DNA of 64,000 bases from Forficula auricularia (GCA_024734495.1 JALMQS010000055.1:6877386-6941385); one strand, 5' to 3'; positions 1-10,005 are shown, numbered from the stretch's first letter. Numbers and translations: made by a program. The notes: generated from the sequence alone by a model not told the origin.

Positions 1-763
1 TTTATTTGTATCTTTGTTCCAATTTGAAAACGTCTCTACCGATTTTGATGAAATTCACGGGTTAGGGGATTTTTGGGTTGACAATTCGATCTGTCACGGT
101 CTCATCTCCGTCTAAATTGTTTTTGATGGGTTTTTTCGTAATCAAATTAATTATTCTCAGGTAGAAAAATGCCAATCTTGGAGTTTTAAAAAAGGTTTCT
201 CTTTTACTTTTGTATCCAGACAGACCATAATGGGTTGGGTTAATTCATTGTTCTCAAATGTCTTGAAGAAGTATTGTGATTGTGGTTTTTAACATATTTT
301 GTTCTCCCTAAACGTTAGAATTGAATCGACTTTTTTATCAGAATTTTAAATTAAAAATAAAGCTTTTAACTGAAGGAAAAAGTTACCGAGCATCGCTCGT
401 TGACTCCAGGTACTTCATATTAAAGGCGATCTCTCAATCATATTCTAAGGATTTTTACAAAAACTTTGATTCAATAAAACAAAGACTTATTTCACTATAT
501 TAATTTAATGTATATTTATTTGTACATTGACAAAGAAAATTGTCCAAGTTATATTAAATATTAATTACATTTATTAATATTTTAGATAATAATATACATT
601 CAAAATTTGATATTTAATTTACAGTTATAATTAAAACATTTTTTTTAAATGATGAAGATAAAAGAAGGAATATACGAATAAGTTGCAACACCTATAAGCC
701 GGGTTGTCTTATAGAAAGAAGGGGAAATTTAAAAGGTTGGGATGAAGTCGAAAGTAAATGTAG
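1..763. other. AT-rich stretch without a recognised gene
   Basis: I see no conserved coding signal. The first 130 bases have more balanced base composition and read like the edge of a dispersed repeat. The short open frame at 321-503 has no recognisable motif and looks like chance. Confidence 0.4.
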
Positions 764-845
764 AGGCGGGTTTCAAAGTCATAGGGATAAACGAGTGGCG
801 AATGTTTTTATTCAATTTGTAGCTAATTTACAGAAAAGGAGCGTT
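764..845 (+). repeat. solitary fragment of the 165-bp satellite
   Basis: The words TCATAGGGATAAACGAG and TTTATTCAATTT occur here in the same order and spacing as in the tandem array at 62757-63243, about 62 kb away. The satellite unit therefore also exists as dispersed pieces. The flanks (690-763 and 846-900) do not match the array. Confidence 0.55.
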
Positions 846-1039
846 TCGCACAAATCAGGTTTTAGAGAGGATTGTTGACTTTTTCCTGTTAGGGTAAATG
901 TATCCAAGGATGAAGATAAATTTTTAATCTAAACTTTTCATAATTAAATTAATTTTTTTGACTTTATAGAGATTTCTATATACATATATTAAATTATTTT
1001 GAATCGGGAAGAAAATTAATAGATTTATTTTGATTATTT

Positions 1040-1175
1040 ATGTCCATCGATTAAATTAATAAGTTGTTGTAGGGAAATAAGGACAATAGCTTATGCAAGT
1101 ATTTTATTTTATGCCAACGTTTCGTCAACTTTGTTGACTTCTTCAGGGCTCAAACAAATTAATAGAATTATATTA
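1040..1175 (-). repeat. single arm of a hammerhead-bearing foldback family
   Basis: This is one arm of the family found as a two-arm inverted repeat at 5085-5395. The shared order is TTAATAAGTTGTTGTAGGG, then the ribozyme, then GGGCTCAAACAAATTAA. No opposite arm follows, so it is a solo arm or a half-deleted element. Confidence 0.7.
1107..1160 (-). ncRNA. hammerhead ribozyme, type I, intact core
   Basis: On the minus strand the order is a stem I strand ending GCC, CUGAAGA (1146-1140), A plus a perfect 6-bp stem II GUCAAC/GUUGAC closed by AAA, GAAACGUU (1123-1116), then GGC, which re-pairs with GCC. All core residues fit the CUGANGA...GAAA...UH consensus. Stem III is only ACGU, which is self-complementary, so it would form properly only between two molecules or tandem units, as reported for minimal hammerheads of Penelope-like elements and retrozymes. 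Expected cleavage is after GAAACGUU. Confidence 0.75.
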
Positions 1176-1278
1176 TATTTTAATTTACATATGGAGGAAA
1201 AAGTGAAAACTTTTTCCAAAACTCGTTACGGTCTTTTATACATAATTATGACAATATCTTAAGCCTATTCCACATTTC

Positions 1279-1457
1279 GATACAAAGTCGAGCGATTGTC
1301 TCTAGACATGTATAGGAACTGTCTATAGACAATATGACAAAGGAGATAAATGTTCTACGATTTTGTACCAAAAACGTGTCTATAGACATGAATTTGTCTC
1401 TCGATTGTATCTCGACATTGTCTATATACAGAAATTGCTCGACTTTGTATCCAAGCG
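1279..1457. mobile_element. palindromic MITE
   Basis: Inverted ends GATACAAAGTCGAGC and GCTCGACTTTGTATC enclose about 145 bases with further internal inverted pairs based on GTCTATAGACA. There is no coding capacity. No convincing target duplication is seen, so the superfamily is open. Confidence 0.65.
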
Positions 1458-1499
1458 TTGACTAGTCTTTAGATAAACAATAATAAAATCATTGAAAAA

Positions 1500-1710
1500 A
1501 TATGTTTCCTGCATTTTTGTTGGGGAAGTTCTAAAGCTAGAGAGACCAAAATCTAATCAGATCTCTGAAAATACAAACATTTTGGCACAGAATGAACTTT
1601 CCGTTTTTCAGTTCGTTCGTGGGTATAAGAATTTATACATACATAAAACAAATTATTTTTCTTCACATTTCAGACATTTTCAATCACAAAGAGCAAATTT
1701 TTTTTTAATA
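1500..1710 (+). repeat. dispersed repeat, four copies in window
   Basis: Pieces such as GAAAATACAAACATTTTG, AGAAAGCCCAAAATTTAATC-like text and a run ending in TTTCAGACATT recur at about 42690-42870, 43855-43980 and 47780-47900. The open frame at 1492-1722 is only a reading of this repeat. Confidence 0.5.
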
Positions 1711-2139
1711 CTTTATTATTAAGGTATGTCGGCAGGTAGGTAGCCTTCGCGAATCATGTAAATGATTAATTGGATGTTACAGACACCTTCAAGTTATAAC
1801 CTACCAATATTTCTATAGAATTCTCTTTTGTTGGAGATATGATTAGATGTTGTTTCATTAAACTATCATACAGTATAACATATAATAGTATCCCCAACAA
1901 CAGTGAATTATATTTTATACTAATTGATTTTCATGCTGAAGATGTATGAAAATTCCAATTAATCAATTATGAAATCAAAAAAAGGACGATTTAACAAAAA
2001 AATAATTTTAATTTAAAATATAATAAAAACAGATTTTAAAATTTTACACACTAATACATTTATTGTTTAAATATATAAATAGTAATTAAAGAAATCGTAG
2101 GGAGTTGGACATGACCTCAAACTAAATACAAAGTTTTTT

Positions 2140-2200
2140 ATTTAAATAGGCCAAACGTTTCGTTGCTGGTTTGCAACTTCTTCAGCTCATTTATTAAAAT
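2140..2200 (-). ncRNA. hammerhead ribozyme, stem I damaged
   Basis: CUGAAGA (2185-2179), stem II GUUGC/GCAAC with a six-base loop, and GAAACGUU (2161-2154) are intact. The bases CCA expected just before the core are deleted relative to the other arm, so proximal stem I cannot pair. Confidence 0.6.
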
Positions 2201-2264
2201 TGAGTGATTTGTAAGGTTACTGAAAATGGTTTTTCTCTTAGTTAAAACTCCACACAAATAAGTT

Positions 2265-2330
2265 TAATAAATGAGCCACTGAAGAAGTTGCAAACCAGCA
2301 ACGAAACGTTTATTTAAATAAACTTTGTAT
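2265..2330 (+). ncRNA. hammerhead ribozyme, 3' stem I strand damaged
   Basis: GAGCCA, CUGAAGA (2279-2285), stem II GUUGC/GCAAC and GAAACGUU (2303-2310) are all present. The 3' strand lacks the UGGCC that survives in the opposite arm. Combining the two arms restores stem I (GCCA/UGGC plus AAAU/AUUU), which supports the ribozyme reading. Confidence 0.65.
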
Positions 2331-2742
2331 TTAATTCAAAGTCAAGCCCAACTCCCTACGATTCCTTTAATTATTAATCATGGACACGAATAATGAAATA
2401 ATAAATAGTAATTTTTTTAAAAATGCAAACCACGAGAGACATTTTTATGGCGTAAAAGGGACGCATAAGAAAGTAGATTTCTAATCATATGCGACCTACG
2501 GACTATTTATAGAAGTTGTGAATCTTTCGCTCAGGACAGCTTTATTTTTGGATATACCCATGGAATAATTTTTATTTTCATTACCCAACTAATAGAATCA
2601 TTGATTCTATTACTAGTAATGGAAATATTTTTAATTAGAGGGATCGTCTTTCCAAGGTTTCCAAACCTATTCGAGCTGAACTTACTAGACTGCCGACTCT
2701 TTGAATTGATTTAACAAAAAATTCTTATTGATAAATATTTAT

Positions 2743-4047
2743 TTATTTTATCTGCTTTATGTGTTTATGTGTTTTAGAATGATTTTTTAAAAAATTTTCT
2801 GTTGGAAACCTTTTTTTACAGATATCACATGAAAATTGATTACATTTATTATTAATAATTACATGCCTACGCAGTTGATTTCTTAATCGAAAAGATTTAT
2901 TACAATTTGAACATTGAAATGGCTTAACATTAGGATTAGAATGAGTTTTAAGATGGACATCTAAATCTTGTTTTAATAAAAAAGTCTTATTACAAATATG
3001 ACAACAGAATCGTCGAGGCCCTTTATGTTTTTTAAAATGGCTATTATAGATTTCTAATTTAGAAAAAGATTTTAAACAAATTTGACATTTATATGGTCTA
3101 AAATTGGAATGAAGAATCATATGCTTTAAAAAATTACTTTTATCACCAAACATTGATTTACAAATTTTACAAGTAAATTGTCGTTCACCTGTGTGAATTA
3201 AAATATGATTTTTTAGTTTATCTTCATCAACAAAATATCTATCACACAAAGTACACTGTAACAAGGGTACACCAGGATGGGAAGATTTATGTAAGAGCAA
3301 TTCACGTTTCGACTGCACTACTAAATCACAAAGATCACATAAATATAAACTGTTTCGTGATAAACAATGACGATTTACTATTTCTTCATCATCAGTATCA
3401 CATTCAACAGAAGAATCAATTTCATTAATTGTCTTTTCTTTCAAATTGTTTTCATTTATCTCAAAATTATTAATTTCATCTTTATTCTGTACCAAAGTAA
3501 CTACATTTGTAATTTCTAGTGAATTATTTGATTCTTCCAAAATATTTTCATTGTTAAACGGGGAAATTATGTCTCTGTCTTCAAGGATATCTAAATATTG
3601 TCTTTGTTTTTTTACTCCTAGAAATCTTTCGATTTCCTCCTTAGTATAATGGTTTTCGTATCCGTTGACTAGAGTTTCTTCTGAATTTTCATGAATACCT
3701 TCTTCTTTTTTAATTTGATCTTCAGAAATTAAATAATTAGAGCATATTGTATTCATTTCTGATTCAGCTGATAATTGTTCTGAAATATTTAGACTGCCAA
3801 TATTTTTATTGTTATTAGGAAGATTTTTGGCTTTGTCCTCACTGATTTCTTCTATTTCTTCTTTTAATTCCACAAGTCCGTTTTCATTTAAATGATTAGG
3901 ATAATTATTTACACTTTCGATGACTAGGCTTCCTTGTGAATTTTCATTATCAATTATTTCTTTTTTAATCTGATCTTCAGAGATTAAATAATTGGAGTAT
4001 ATTTTTGGATTATCATCGTCTAATTTTTCTTCTTTAATTATAATAGG
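2743..4047 (-). CDS. ZAD gene exon 3 (linker and seven fingers)
   Basis: Starts after the acceptor TTTGTTTAAG|CCTATT, in frame with exon 2, and runs 434 codons to the stop. The same frame stays open upstream to 4152, but that extension is intron and foldback repeat: it encodes a hydrophobic Phe/Leu tract unlike a nuclear protein. The element SNYLISEDQIKKE occurs twice, 85 codons apart. AATAAA-like words follow directly downstream of the stop on the minus strand. Confidence 0.85.
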   Translation of the reverse strand, partial: PIIIKEEKLDDDNPKIYSNYLISEDQIKKEIIDNENSQGSLVIESVNNYPNHLNENGLVELKEEIEEISEDKAKNLPNNNKNIGSLNISEQLSAESEMNTICSNYLISEDQIKKEEGIHENSEETLVNGYENHYTKEEIERFLGVKKQRQYLDILEDRDIISPFNNENILEESNNSLEITNVVTLVQNKDEINNFEINENNLKEKTINEIDSSVECDTDDEEIVNRHCLSRNSLYLCDLCDLVVQSKRELLLHKSSHPGVPLLQCTLCDRYFVDEDKLKNHILIHTGERQFTCKICKSMFGDKSNFLKHMILHSNFRPYKCQICLKSFSKLEIYNSHFKKHKGPRRFCCHICNKTFLLKQDLDVHLKTHSNPNVKPFQCSNCNKSFRLRNQLRRHVIINNKCNQFSCDICKKRFPTENFLKNHSKTHKHIKQIK

Positions 4048-6171
4048 CTTAAACAAAAGTGAAAAAAAAAATATTAGGTATGAAAATATTATAAATAAAT
4101 AGAAAGTAATGGAAGGCAGCCCAGGGGTAGTGGGAAAAGAAAAAATTAACACATATCCAAATAAGGTGTAATTTATTGGAATCCTTCCTTCTTTCCTTTC
4201 AAGCCGACATTTTGAAGGATTCTTCCCTCCTTCTTCAGGGTTTCAAGGGGTCAATGAAGGAAACAAATAAAAGCTTCCTTCCTCTCTCCAGTTTAAAACT
4301 TTTTCTTCCTTAGCAGAAGCATAGAAAAACAATTTTTTTTCCTTTATTTTCTTAATTAAGAAAAGAAGTAAAAAAAAATTGTTTTTCTATGCTTCTGCTA
4401 AGGAAGAAAAAAGTTTTAAACGGGAGAGAGGAAGGAAGCTTTTATTTGTTTCCTTCTTGACCCCTTGAAATCCCGAAGGAGGGAAGAATCCTCCGAAACG
4501 TGGGTTTGAAAGGAAAGGAGGAAGGAATTCAATAAATTACACCTTATTTGGATATGTGTTAATTTTTTCTTTCCTCACTATCCCTGGGCTGCCTTCCATT
4601 ACTTTCAATTGAGATTTCTACCAGTCGGTCTCTCTCCAGAGAAAATTTCGTTGCAAAAAAATTATAAATAAAATCTTATCAGATTATACAAAGTTTCGAC
4701 ACTTAAAAAGCTGTTTAATATCGATTCATGGGGGATTTCATGCTGATAAAAACAATAAAAAATAAACATCTTTTTACTAAAGTAAAGAATTTTTTTTTTG
4801 AAACTTATTAAAATTTAAAATATAAAATACTAGGTATGTTTCACATAAATAAAAGATCAGATGCTTGTTTAGCACGACTCTATATATATTTCGGGGTATA
4901 AGCCAATCGTCAGGAGTTCACAAAGGACACTGAGAATGGGCTTATACCCCGAAATATCTACAGTCGTGCTAAACAAGCATCTGATCTTTTATTTATATGA
5001 AACCTAGCTAGTATTTTATATTTTAAAAAGTTTCAAAAAATTTTCTTTACTTTATTTAATATTATTTTGATTATTTAAGTCCATTGATTAAATTAATAAG
5101 TTGTTGTAGGGAAATAAGGATAATAGCTTATGCAAATATTTTTTATTTTATGCCAACGTTTCGTCAACTTTGTTGACTTTCTCAGGGCTCAAACAAATTA
5201 ACTTCTTTGCATATTTGTCATTATATAAATTTACAAAGAAGTTAATTTGTTTGAGCCCTTTAGTCATTTTATAAATATGCAAAGAAGTTAATATGTTGAG
5301 CCCTGAGGAAGTCAACGAAACGTTAGCATAAAATAAAAAATATTTGCACAAGTCATTGTTCTTATTTCCCTACAACTTATTAATTTATTTAAATGTTTCA
5401 CCAAGAAAATACACCATTATCCCTTAAAAGAATAAATTTTATCGGCCCAGAAACTTTGCTACCCTGTGTATTTACACATGCCTAAATCCAGTGGTCTGGG
5501 ACACATTTTGTCTGCAAGCCTCTGCAACTGACACTTAAAAACAATGACAGATATAGTGATCGAAACGTCTTAATATGTTAAGTTTCATAATGTGGTGTAT
5601 TTTAAAAAAGTTGTAATAAAAAGAAGACATGAAGTATGTATGTATAATCCCGAATTTTGACAGATGACCTAAAGCGACATCTATTGAACTTGAAGCTGTT
5701 TCCAGAAGTAGAAACCGAAACGTTGTATGTTTAATAGAAATCTTCATTTACCAAAATGATAATGAACTTGATAAATAATAATATAATTTAGAGTGTCTAT
5801 GTTGAGATTTAATCCTAATTTACCTCAAAATTTGTTGAAGATGATATATACGATCTTAACAAATTATCTGAATTTTCATATTGCTTTTTAAATTTATAAG
5901 AAATTTCTAAATTTTCAGAACAACTTGTACATATTTGTGCAGGCAAACTATCGCTTGTAAGTGCCTGAAAAAGAAAAAAATATTAAGCTTTATGAGTTGT
6001 AGGAAAATATAATCTATTTAAAAAAATATGTATAAATAATTTCCTTACTCTGTGTGATGTTACATAAAATAATTTATTTGCTATATTTTCAGGTTTTTTT
6101 TCAAATAAATCTAACATATTAGGTAATTCTTCCATACAAACTCGACAAATTTTATCCAAATTTATTGACAT
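2743..6171 (-). CDS. ZAD-C2H2 zinc-finger transcription factor (three exons)
   Basis: Coding exons in transcript order are 6171-6049, 5964-5824 and 4047-2743; both junctions are phase 0 with GT/AG ends, giving about 522 residues. Exons 1 and 2 encode a zinc-finger-associated domain with two C-x2-C pairs (CRVC and CTSC), an arthropod dimerisation module of nuclear C2H2 factors. An acidic linker with KEE motifs follows, including a repeated block. Seven C2H2-type fingers run from about residue 323 to 515. The sixth finger is irregular: after its first His the next ligand candidate is a Cys six residues on. The start is the first ATG, directly before ICRVC. Intron 1 is 84 bp; intron 2 (1776 bp) holds three foldback repeats. 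This is a lineage-expanded family, so no orthologue is named. DNA binding in the nucleus is inferred from the domains. Confidence 0.85.
4102..4607. repeat. foldback element with decayed hammerheads (intron of ZAD gene)
   Basis: Two arms of about 235 bases mirror each other. Left end GAAAGTAATGGAAGGCAGCC; right end GGCTGCCTTCCATTACTTTC; centre a TTAATTAAG palindrome near 4355. The left arm on the minus strand keeps CUGAAGA at 4238-4232, but the GAAAC box is mutated. The right arm keeps stem II and GAAACGU but lost CUGAAGA. A half copy lies at 57766-57836. Confidence 0.8.
4807..5035. repeat. foldback element of Penelope-like 3' end type
   Basis: The arms share AAGATCAGATGCTTGTTTAG and TACCCCGAAATAT and mirror around about 4918. 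The left arm on the minus strand has CUGACGA (4913-4907) and GAAAUAU (4892 downward) with a weak stem II. The right arm has CUGAGAA, GGG/CCC and GAAAUAU. The pattern resembles the ribozymes at 9955-10005 and 46405-46455, in decayed form. Confidence 0.7.
5085..5395. repeat. foldback element, same family as 1040-1175
   Basis: Left arm begins TTAATAAGTTGTTGTAGGG; right arm ends CCCTACAACTTATTAA. The left-arm ribozyme (minus, 5183-5155) has CUGAGAA instead of CUGANGA. The right-arm ribozyme (plus) has CUGAGGA at 5303-5309 but lost half of stem II before GAAACGUU. Both are probably inactive. An extra copy of the GCAAAGAAGTTAAT segment sits in the centre. Confidence 0.75.
5680..5740 (+). repeat. 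degenerate hammerhead-like segment
   Basis: A potential stem GUUUC/GAAAC is followed by GAAACGUU at 5717-5724, but the 5' core reads UUGAAGC instead of CUGAAGA. A second GAAACGUC with a short GAU/AUC hairpin lies at 5555-5572. These look like decayed relatives. Confidence 0.35.
5824..5964 (-). CDS. ZAD gene exon 2
   Basis: Forty-seven codons between the acceptor TTTTTCAG|GCACTT and the donor GAG|GTAAAT. Carries the second ZAD ligand pair in ICTSC and the following helical segment. It is too short and ATG-less to appear as an obvious open frame. Confidence 0.8.
6049..6171 (-). CDS. ZAD gene exon 1
   Basis: Forty-one codons from ATG to the donor CACAGA|GTAAGG. Carries the first ZAD ligand pair CRVC, followed by the acidic helix region. 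Confidence 0.82.
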
Positions 6172-6590
6172 TATGAAAATATATTTAATTGCATACTCGC
6201 AAAAACAAATTTATTTATTTATTATTGACATATTTATTTTATTAGATTTATTTTTTATAATAAAATATATTCTTAAATTCATTCATGTATTTGTAAATAA
6301 ATTTATAACCAACATTCACTGAAACCCACTGAAGAATGTTAACTAGCTAACTTCGCAATAATAAACATAGACAGCGGTTTCGTAAGCGGGAACTTTGAAA
6401 AAGTAACTAAGGAATTTGCTAAGAGAATTGTACAAATTAAAACGTTATTTTTATTATTTTTAATCATTTAATGATTAAAATACCTGAAACTTCTCTTGGT
6501 AATTTTTTGTTTATACAATCAACCAAATTAGATGAGATAGAGGGATAAAAACTGATAAAAAAAGTATGCTAGTTTTAGCGCCTCTAGTGA

Positions 6591-6994
6591 CCATGCCCAA
6601 TAATGAAAAAATTTATGGAGTATAAATATTTACAAATTGTACAAAATGATAGATAACAACCAACAATATATTTTGAGAAATAATACTTTATTTAAAATAT
6701 AATTTACTTATATTAAATCCTTCTTTAAAAAAAGAATGTATACATTTGATACCCGGTCACGATCACCAGATGGCATTTTTGTCGATACATCTTTGACCAT
6801 GACCGATCATGAAAAGATTTATCGAGTATAATATTTACAAACTGTACAAAATGATAGATAACAATAGCCAACAATATATTTTGAAAAATAATACTTTATT
6901 TAAAATGTAAATTACTTATATTAAATACTTCTTTAAAAAGAATGCATACTTTTGATAACCCGGTCACGGTCACCAGATGGCATTTTTGTCGATA
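6591..6994 (+). repeat. two-copy tandem repeat, period about 206 bp
   Basis: Two direct copies begin at about 6591 and 6797. Each contains TTTACAAA(T/C)TGTACAAAATG, a TACTTTATTTAAAAT tract, CCCGGTCACG and CACCAGATGGCATTTTTGTC. They are diverged by small indels and contain no gene. Confidence 0.75.
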
Positions 6995-7387
6995 TACGCA
7001 GTCTTCCTCTCTATCTCATCCTTTTTGCAATCAACCACTTGTTTTGTTTTGATTCAACCTTAGACCATTTAACTATATGATTCATTTTTATTCATCCACC
7101 TGCAATTAGTTGAATTAAAAAAATCTATCGAAAATTGTTTTCCCCAAATTAAGACCGGTTTATATAATATGTTTTAAAATAAATTTTCGATTATTTTTTA
7201 TTTTATTAAATAAATAAATAATAAATATAATTATGGTTTTAAAAACATGTAATGCTCAACCAGACATAGGGGGCACTGAGATCGTTAGTGTCCTAGGATT
7301 CTGACCGGACTGTACTCCCAGCCTATATACATAAAATATAGGCAAAAACGCAGCATGCTCCATAGATAAAAGATATATGGTTGGTAC

Positions 7388-8533
7388 CTTAGATCATGAA
7401 ATATATAGACACGCCCTGGTGTCGATTTGGTGAGGCCAACATTTCCTATAGAACTTGACGTCATCTGTAGGCAGGAACAGCCGGAAATAGCATGACCACT
7501 ATAGGAATTACGAGTTTTCGTGCGTGCCTTCGGCACGCCCTCAAAGCTCGGCCCTCAGGGCTGGTGCCCTGGCGGGCGGCGTCTCGACCCAAAATTTTTA
7601 TTCCTCTTAAAAAACCACACTCCAAATGTATACCTGTAAACTCCCGAAAATACATAGTCCCTTAAAAGTTTTGCCTCATTTTCGCCCTGACACGCTACAG
7701 AAATGAGGCTCTAGATATTAATCTGGAAGTATTTTTTTTTTCTATAATCTACAGCATTGTGATATTTTTTGTGTGGAAATAGATTTATTTAAATAAGTGG
7801 AATCGTGTGAGGAGGAGAATTATATTATATCATTTTTTTAAAATTTGGGATCGATAATCGATATAAGGCTCAAAATATTTAAAAGAGATCAGGTGTTGTT
7901 TGTATGACAGGCTGCTCCAGTATTGCCATGAAAACTCGGGCATGCGTATCTTAAGTCGTTCAATTTTGTAAAAATCAAAAATAAGAATAACAAAATTTAG
8001 ATTTTTAAAAAATTATAAAAAAAGTGGCAAATTATTAAAAAATAAACAAATAATATATAAAATATAAATCAAATAAGATGTGATTAATTTCTTTTTCCGT
8101 GCGCAAAGAAAAGCGAATTGAATATTTAATTTTTGAGTGGTGAGGGGGGAAGAAATAATTATCAATATATTTAATGTTTCTTAATTTAAAATCAATTGAA
8201 GTCTTTCATTTCGAAATTCGAGTTCAAATTACAATTATATTTCAAATTTGCCGCAAATATACCGACGGCATCAGCGCTCCCTGTCGGCAGCATTCTCTGA
8301 GCGTTGCTGCAAATTAATCTAGGCTATTATATATAGTATTATACATTGAGATAAATTTATCGTAGTTTAGATTATTTATTTTGGATTCCAATAATCGCAA
8401 ATTAATATTAAATTAATATAATATAACCAAAATATTTATGCGAGAACGTGACGTCATTTGTAGGCGATGTTGGCCTCACTTCACTCTGTGTGGAGAGTAG
8501 CAGAGGGCGTGTCTATATATTTCATGGTCTAAG
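7388..8533. mobile_element. hAT-like non-autonomous element, long form
   Basis: Ends are CTTAGATCATGAAATAT and ATATTTCATGGTCTAAG, flanked by a perfect 8-bp duplication GTTGGTAC (7380-7387 and 8534-8541). The interior has no long open frame. A GC-rich patch lies at 7510-7580 and a second mixed patch at 8250-8310. Eight-base duplications point to hAT-type transposition, though the TIR is not a classic CAGGG hAT end. The 313-bp element at 13245 has the same ends and shares sub-terminal sequence. Confidence 0.8.
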
Positions 8534-8840
8534 GTTGGTACACGCGAGAAGGAAAAAAGCATTGCGCCGATGTCCACAAGCTCCGAACTATAACATCGTT
8601 CGTGAAAAGAACAAAGGAGTTAAGCATGCTCAGTTAACTTATAATAGGAGTGGTTCTTCATACTTAAAACGATCGAAATGTCTTAATTATAATGTATTAT
8701 TTGTTCGTGTTCAATAAATAATTATAATTAATTATGTGTTATTTTTAACGAAATTTCAACACTGAATAACATAAATCATAAAATGTTTATTAATAATTCA
8801 AACATTTCGGTAGAAAAAATATTTATAAATATAATTAAGT

Positions 8841-8990
8841 AATGGAGAGGGATTCAGCCAATGGGAAGCCTCTGCTGAATAAAAAACTCCCAATTATAGA
8901 AAACGTTTCGGCTTTAATTAAATAATGCCATCATCAGTTCCTGAGAGTTGATGAGTCCTTGAATTTAACTATATACATATTACTTAATTA
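8841..8990 (-). repeat. solo hammerhead-bearing arm
   Basis: Single-arm element around the ribozyme at 8890-8945. The sequence on the 3' side of the ribozyme runs through CCAATTATAG and GGGAAGCCTCTGC. I find no mirrored arm. Confidence 0.5.
8890..8945 (-). ncRNA. hammerhead ribozyme, CUGAUGA core
   Basis: Minus strand: GGAA, CUGAUGA (8937-8931), stem II GGC/GCC with a 14-base AU loop, GAAACGUU (8909-8902), then UUCU pairing back to GGAA. The core is fully canonical. Stem II is short and the stem III palindrome ACGU is minimal. The sequence differs from every other family in the window outside the core. Confidence 0.65.
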
Positions 8991-9849
8991 TATACATATA
9001 CAGCCATCAAAATTGTATCAAAATATTTATAATATTTGTCGAAATGATAAGTTTGTTAAAAATGATATGGAGAGCCAGTCCAGAATCACTCAAGGTCTGA
9101 TAAAAATGACCTGACCCATCACATTATCCGGGTGCATACAAAATTGAAACTTTTTAAAAAGCCAAACTTAGAATTCATTCGTTTAAATTAAAAAAAATAA
9201 TAGATAAAAACTACTTTTATATTTTTACTTTTTTAAACTCATTAACTTTTTTTGCAGAATTTAGATAGTTAAAACTGGACTTTCGTTCTGTAATAAAGAT
9301 GTATTGGGTCTGAGCATACTGAAATACCTAAGATATAGATACTTTAGCTTTGTCCTTGTGGTCCTGCTTTCTGGCTTATTTATTTAACCATCTATCTTTC
9401 GGTCACTCGTCCATATCCAAAATTTTGGTATGTCTTAGTCACAGAACAGTCTTGATGTCACGGTCATTCGTCGTCACGGTCTGTAGAATGTGGATGCGCT
9501 CCCTAGGAATTACGTCTAGGTTTCTCTGCTGCAAGTTTCCGAACACGAGACCATGACGCAGAGTCCTACTCTTTGAAAAATTTGGTAACTAAAATTAAAA
9601 TGTTTCTGAGGAATGTTTTCAATTAAAATAATAATAAAACATTTTTATTAATAGGAAGTAATCTAATGGGAATCGTATCTGTTATTGTTTGCTTCTGAGA
9701 ACTAACATGAGTAATGAATAAATATTATATGCTTCTTACATGCTATTTTAAATATCCCATTAATACTCTTCTACAAGAGAAAGATCAATTAATTAATAAG
9801 ATGTATGATCATACTGATGCATTTCAAATGAAATTTAGCCAAAGATAAG
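8991..9849. other. no recognised feature
   Basis: AT-rich sequence with a somewhat GC-richer patch at 9340-9570. The open frame at 9350-9556 shows no motif. Confidence 0.35.
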
Positions 9850-9954
9850 AGTAAATAAATATTTTATTTAATATGAATTTACTATGAGTTAAGGATACTG
9901 GGTCACTTATTTCACATTAAAATTAAAAAATTAAAAGATATAAAATTTTTTTTC

Positions 9955-10005
9955 TTTTTCAATATATATATTTCGGGCTATCAACCCATCTTCAGGAAAT
10001 ACAGA
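9955..10005 (-). ncRNA. hammerhead ribozyme of the Penelope-like element
   Basis: Minus strand: UUUC, CUGAAGA (9995-9989), stem II GGG/CCC with a loop of seven or eight bases, GAAA (9974-9971), an AU-repeat stem III of the form UAUAUAUA, UU, then GAAAA re-pairing with UUUC. It sits downstream of the endonuclease frame, where hammerheads are known in Penelope-like elements. An almost identical motif ends the second copy at 46416-46440. Confidence 0.8.

Larger units (their letters stand above)
2091..2370. repeat. foldback element with a hammerhead in each arm
   Basis: The arms read GAAATCGTAGGGAGTTGG at the left end and CCAACTCCCTACGATTCC at the right end. They enclose mirrored TTTATTTAAATA tracts and opposed ribozymes around a spacer of about 70 bases. 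The left-arm ribozyme reads on the minus strand and the right-arm ribozyme on the plus strand. Confidence 0.8.

Noticed and set aside
1915..1965. CTGAAGATG near 1937 as another hammerhead
   Set aside because: No stem II or GAAAC box at the right distance; only a simple inverted repeat AATTGATTTTCAT/ATGAAAATTCCAATT.
4048..4152. N-terminal extension of the ZAD exon 3 frame
   Set aside because: Encodes a hydrophobic tract from intron and foldback sequence; a good acceptor lies at 4048 and ZAD exons join in frame.
6591..6994. Tandem repeat as ZAD-gene promoter element
   Set aside because: It is a two-copy diverged repeat 400 bases upstream with no recognisable promoter motif; position alone is not enough.
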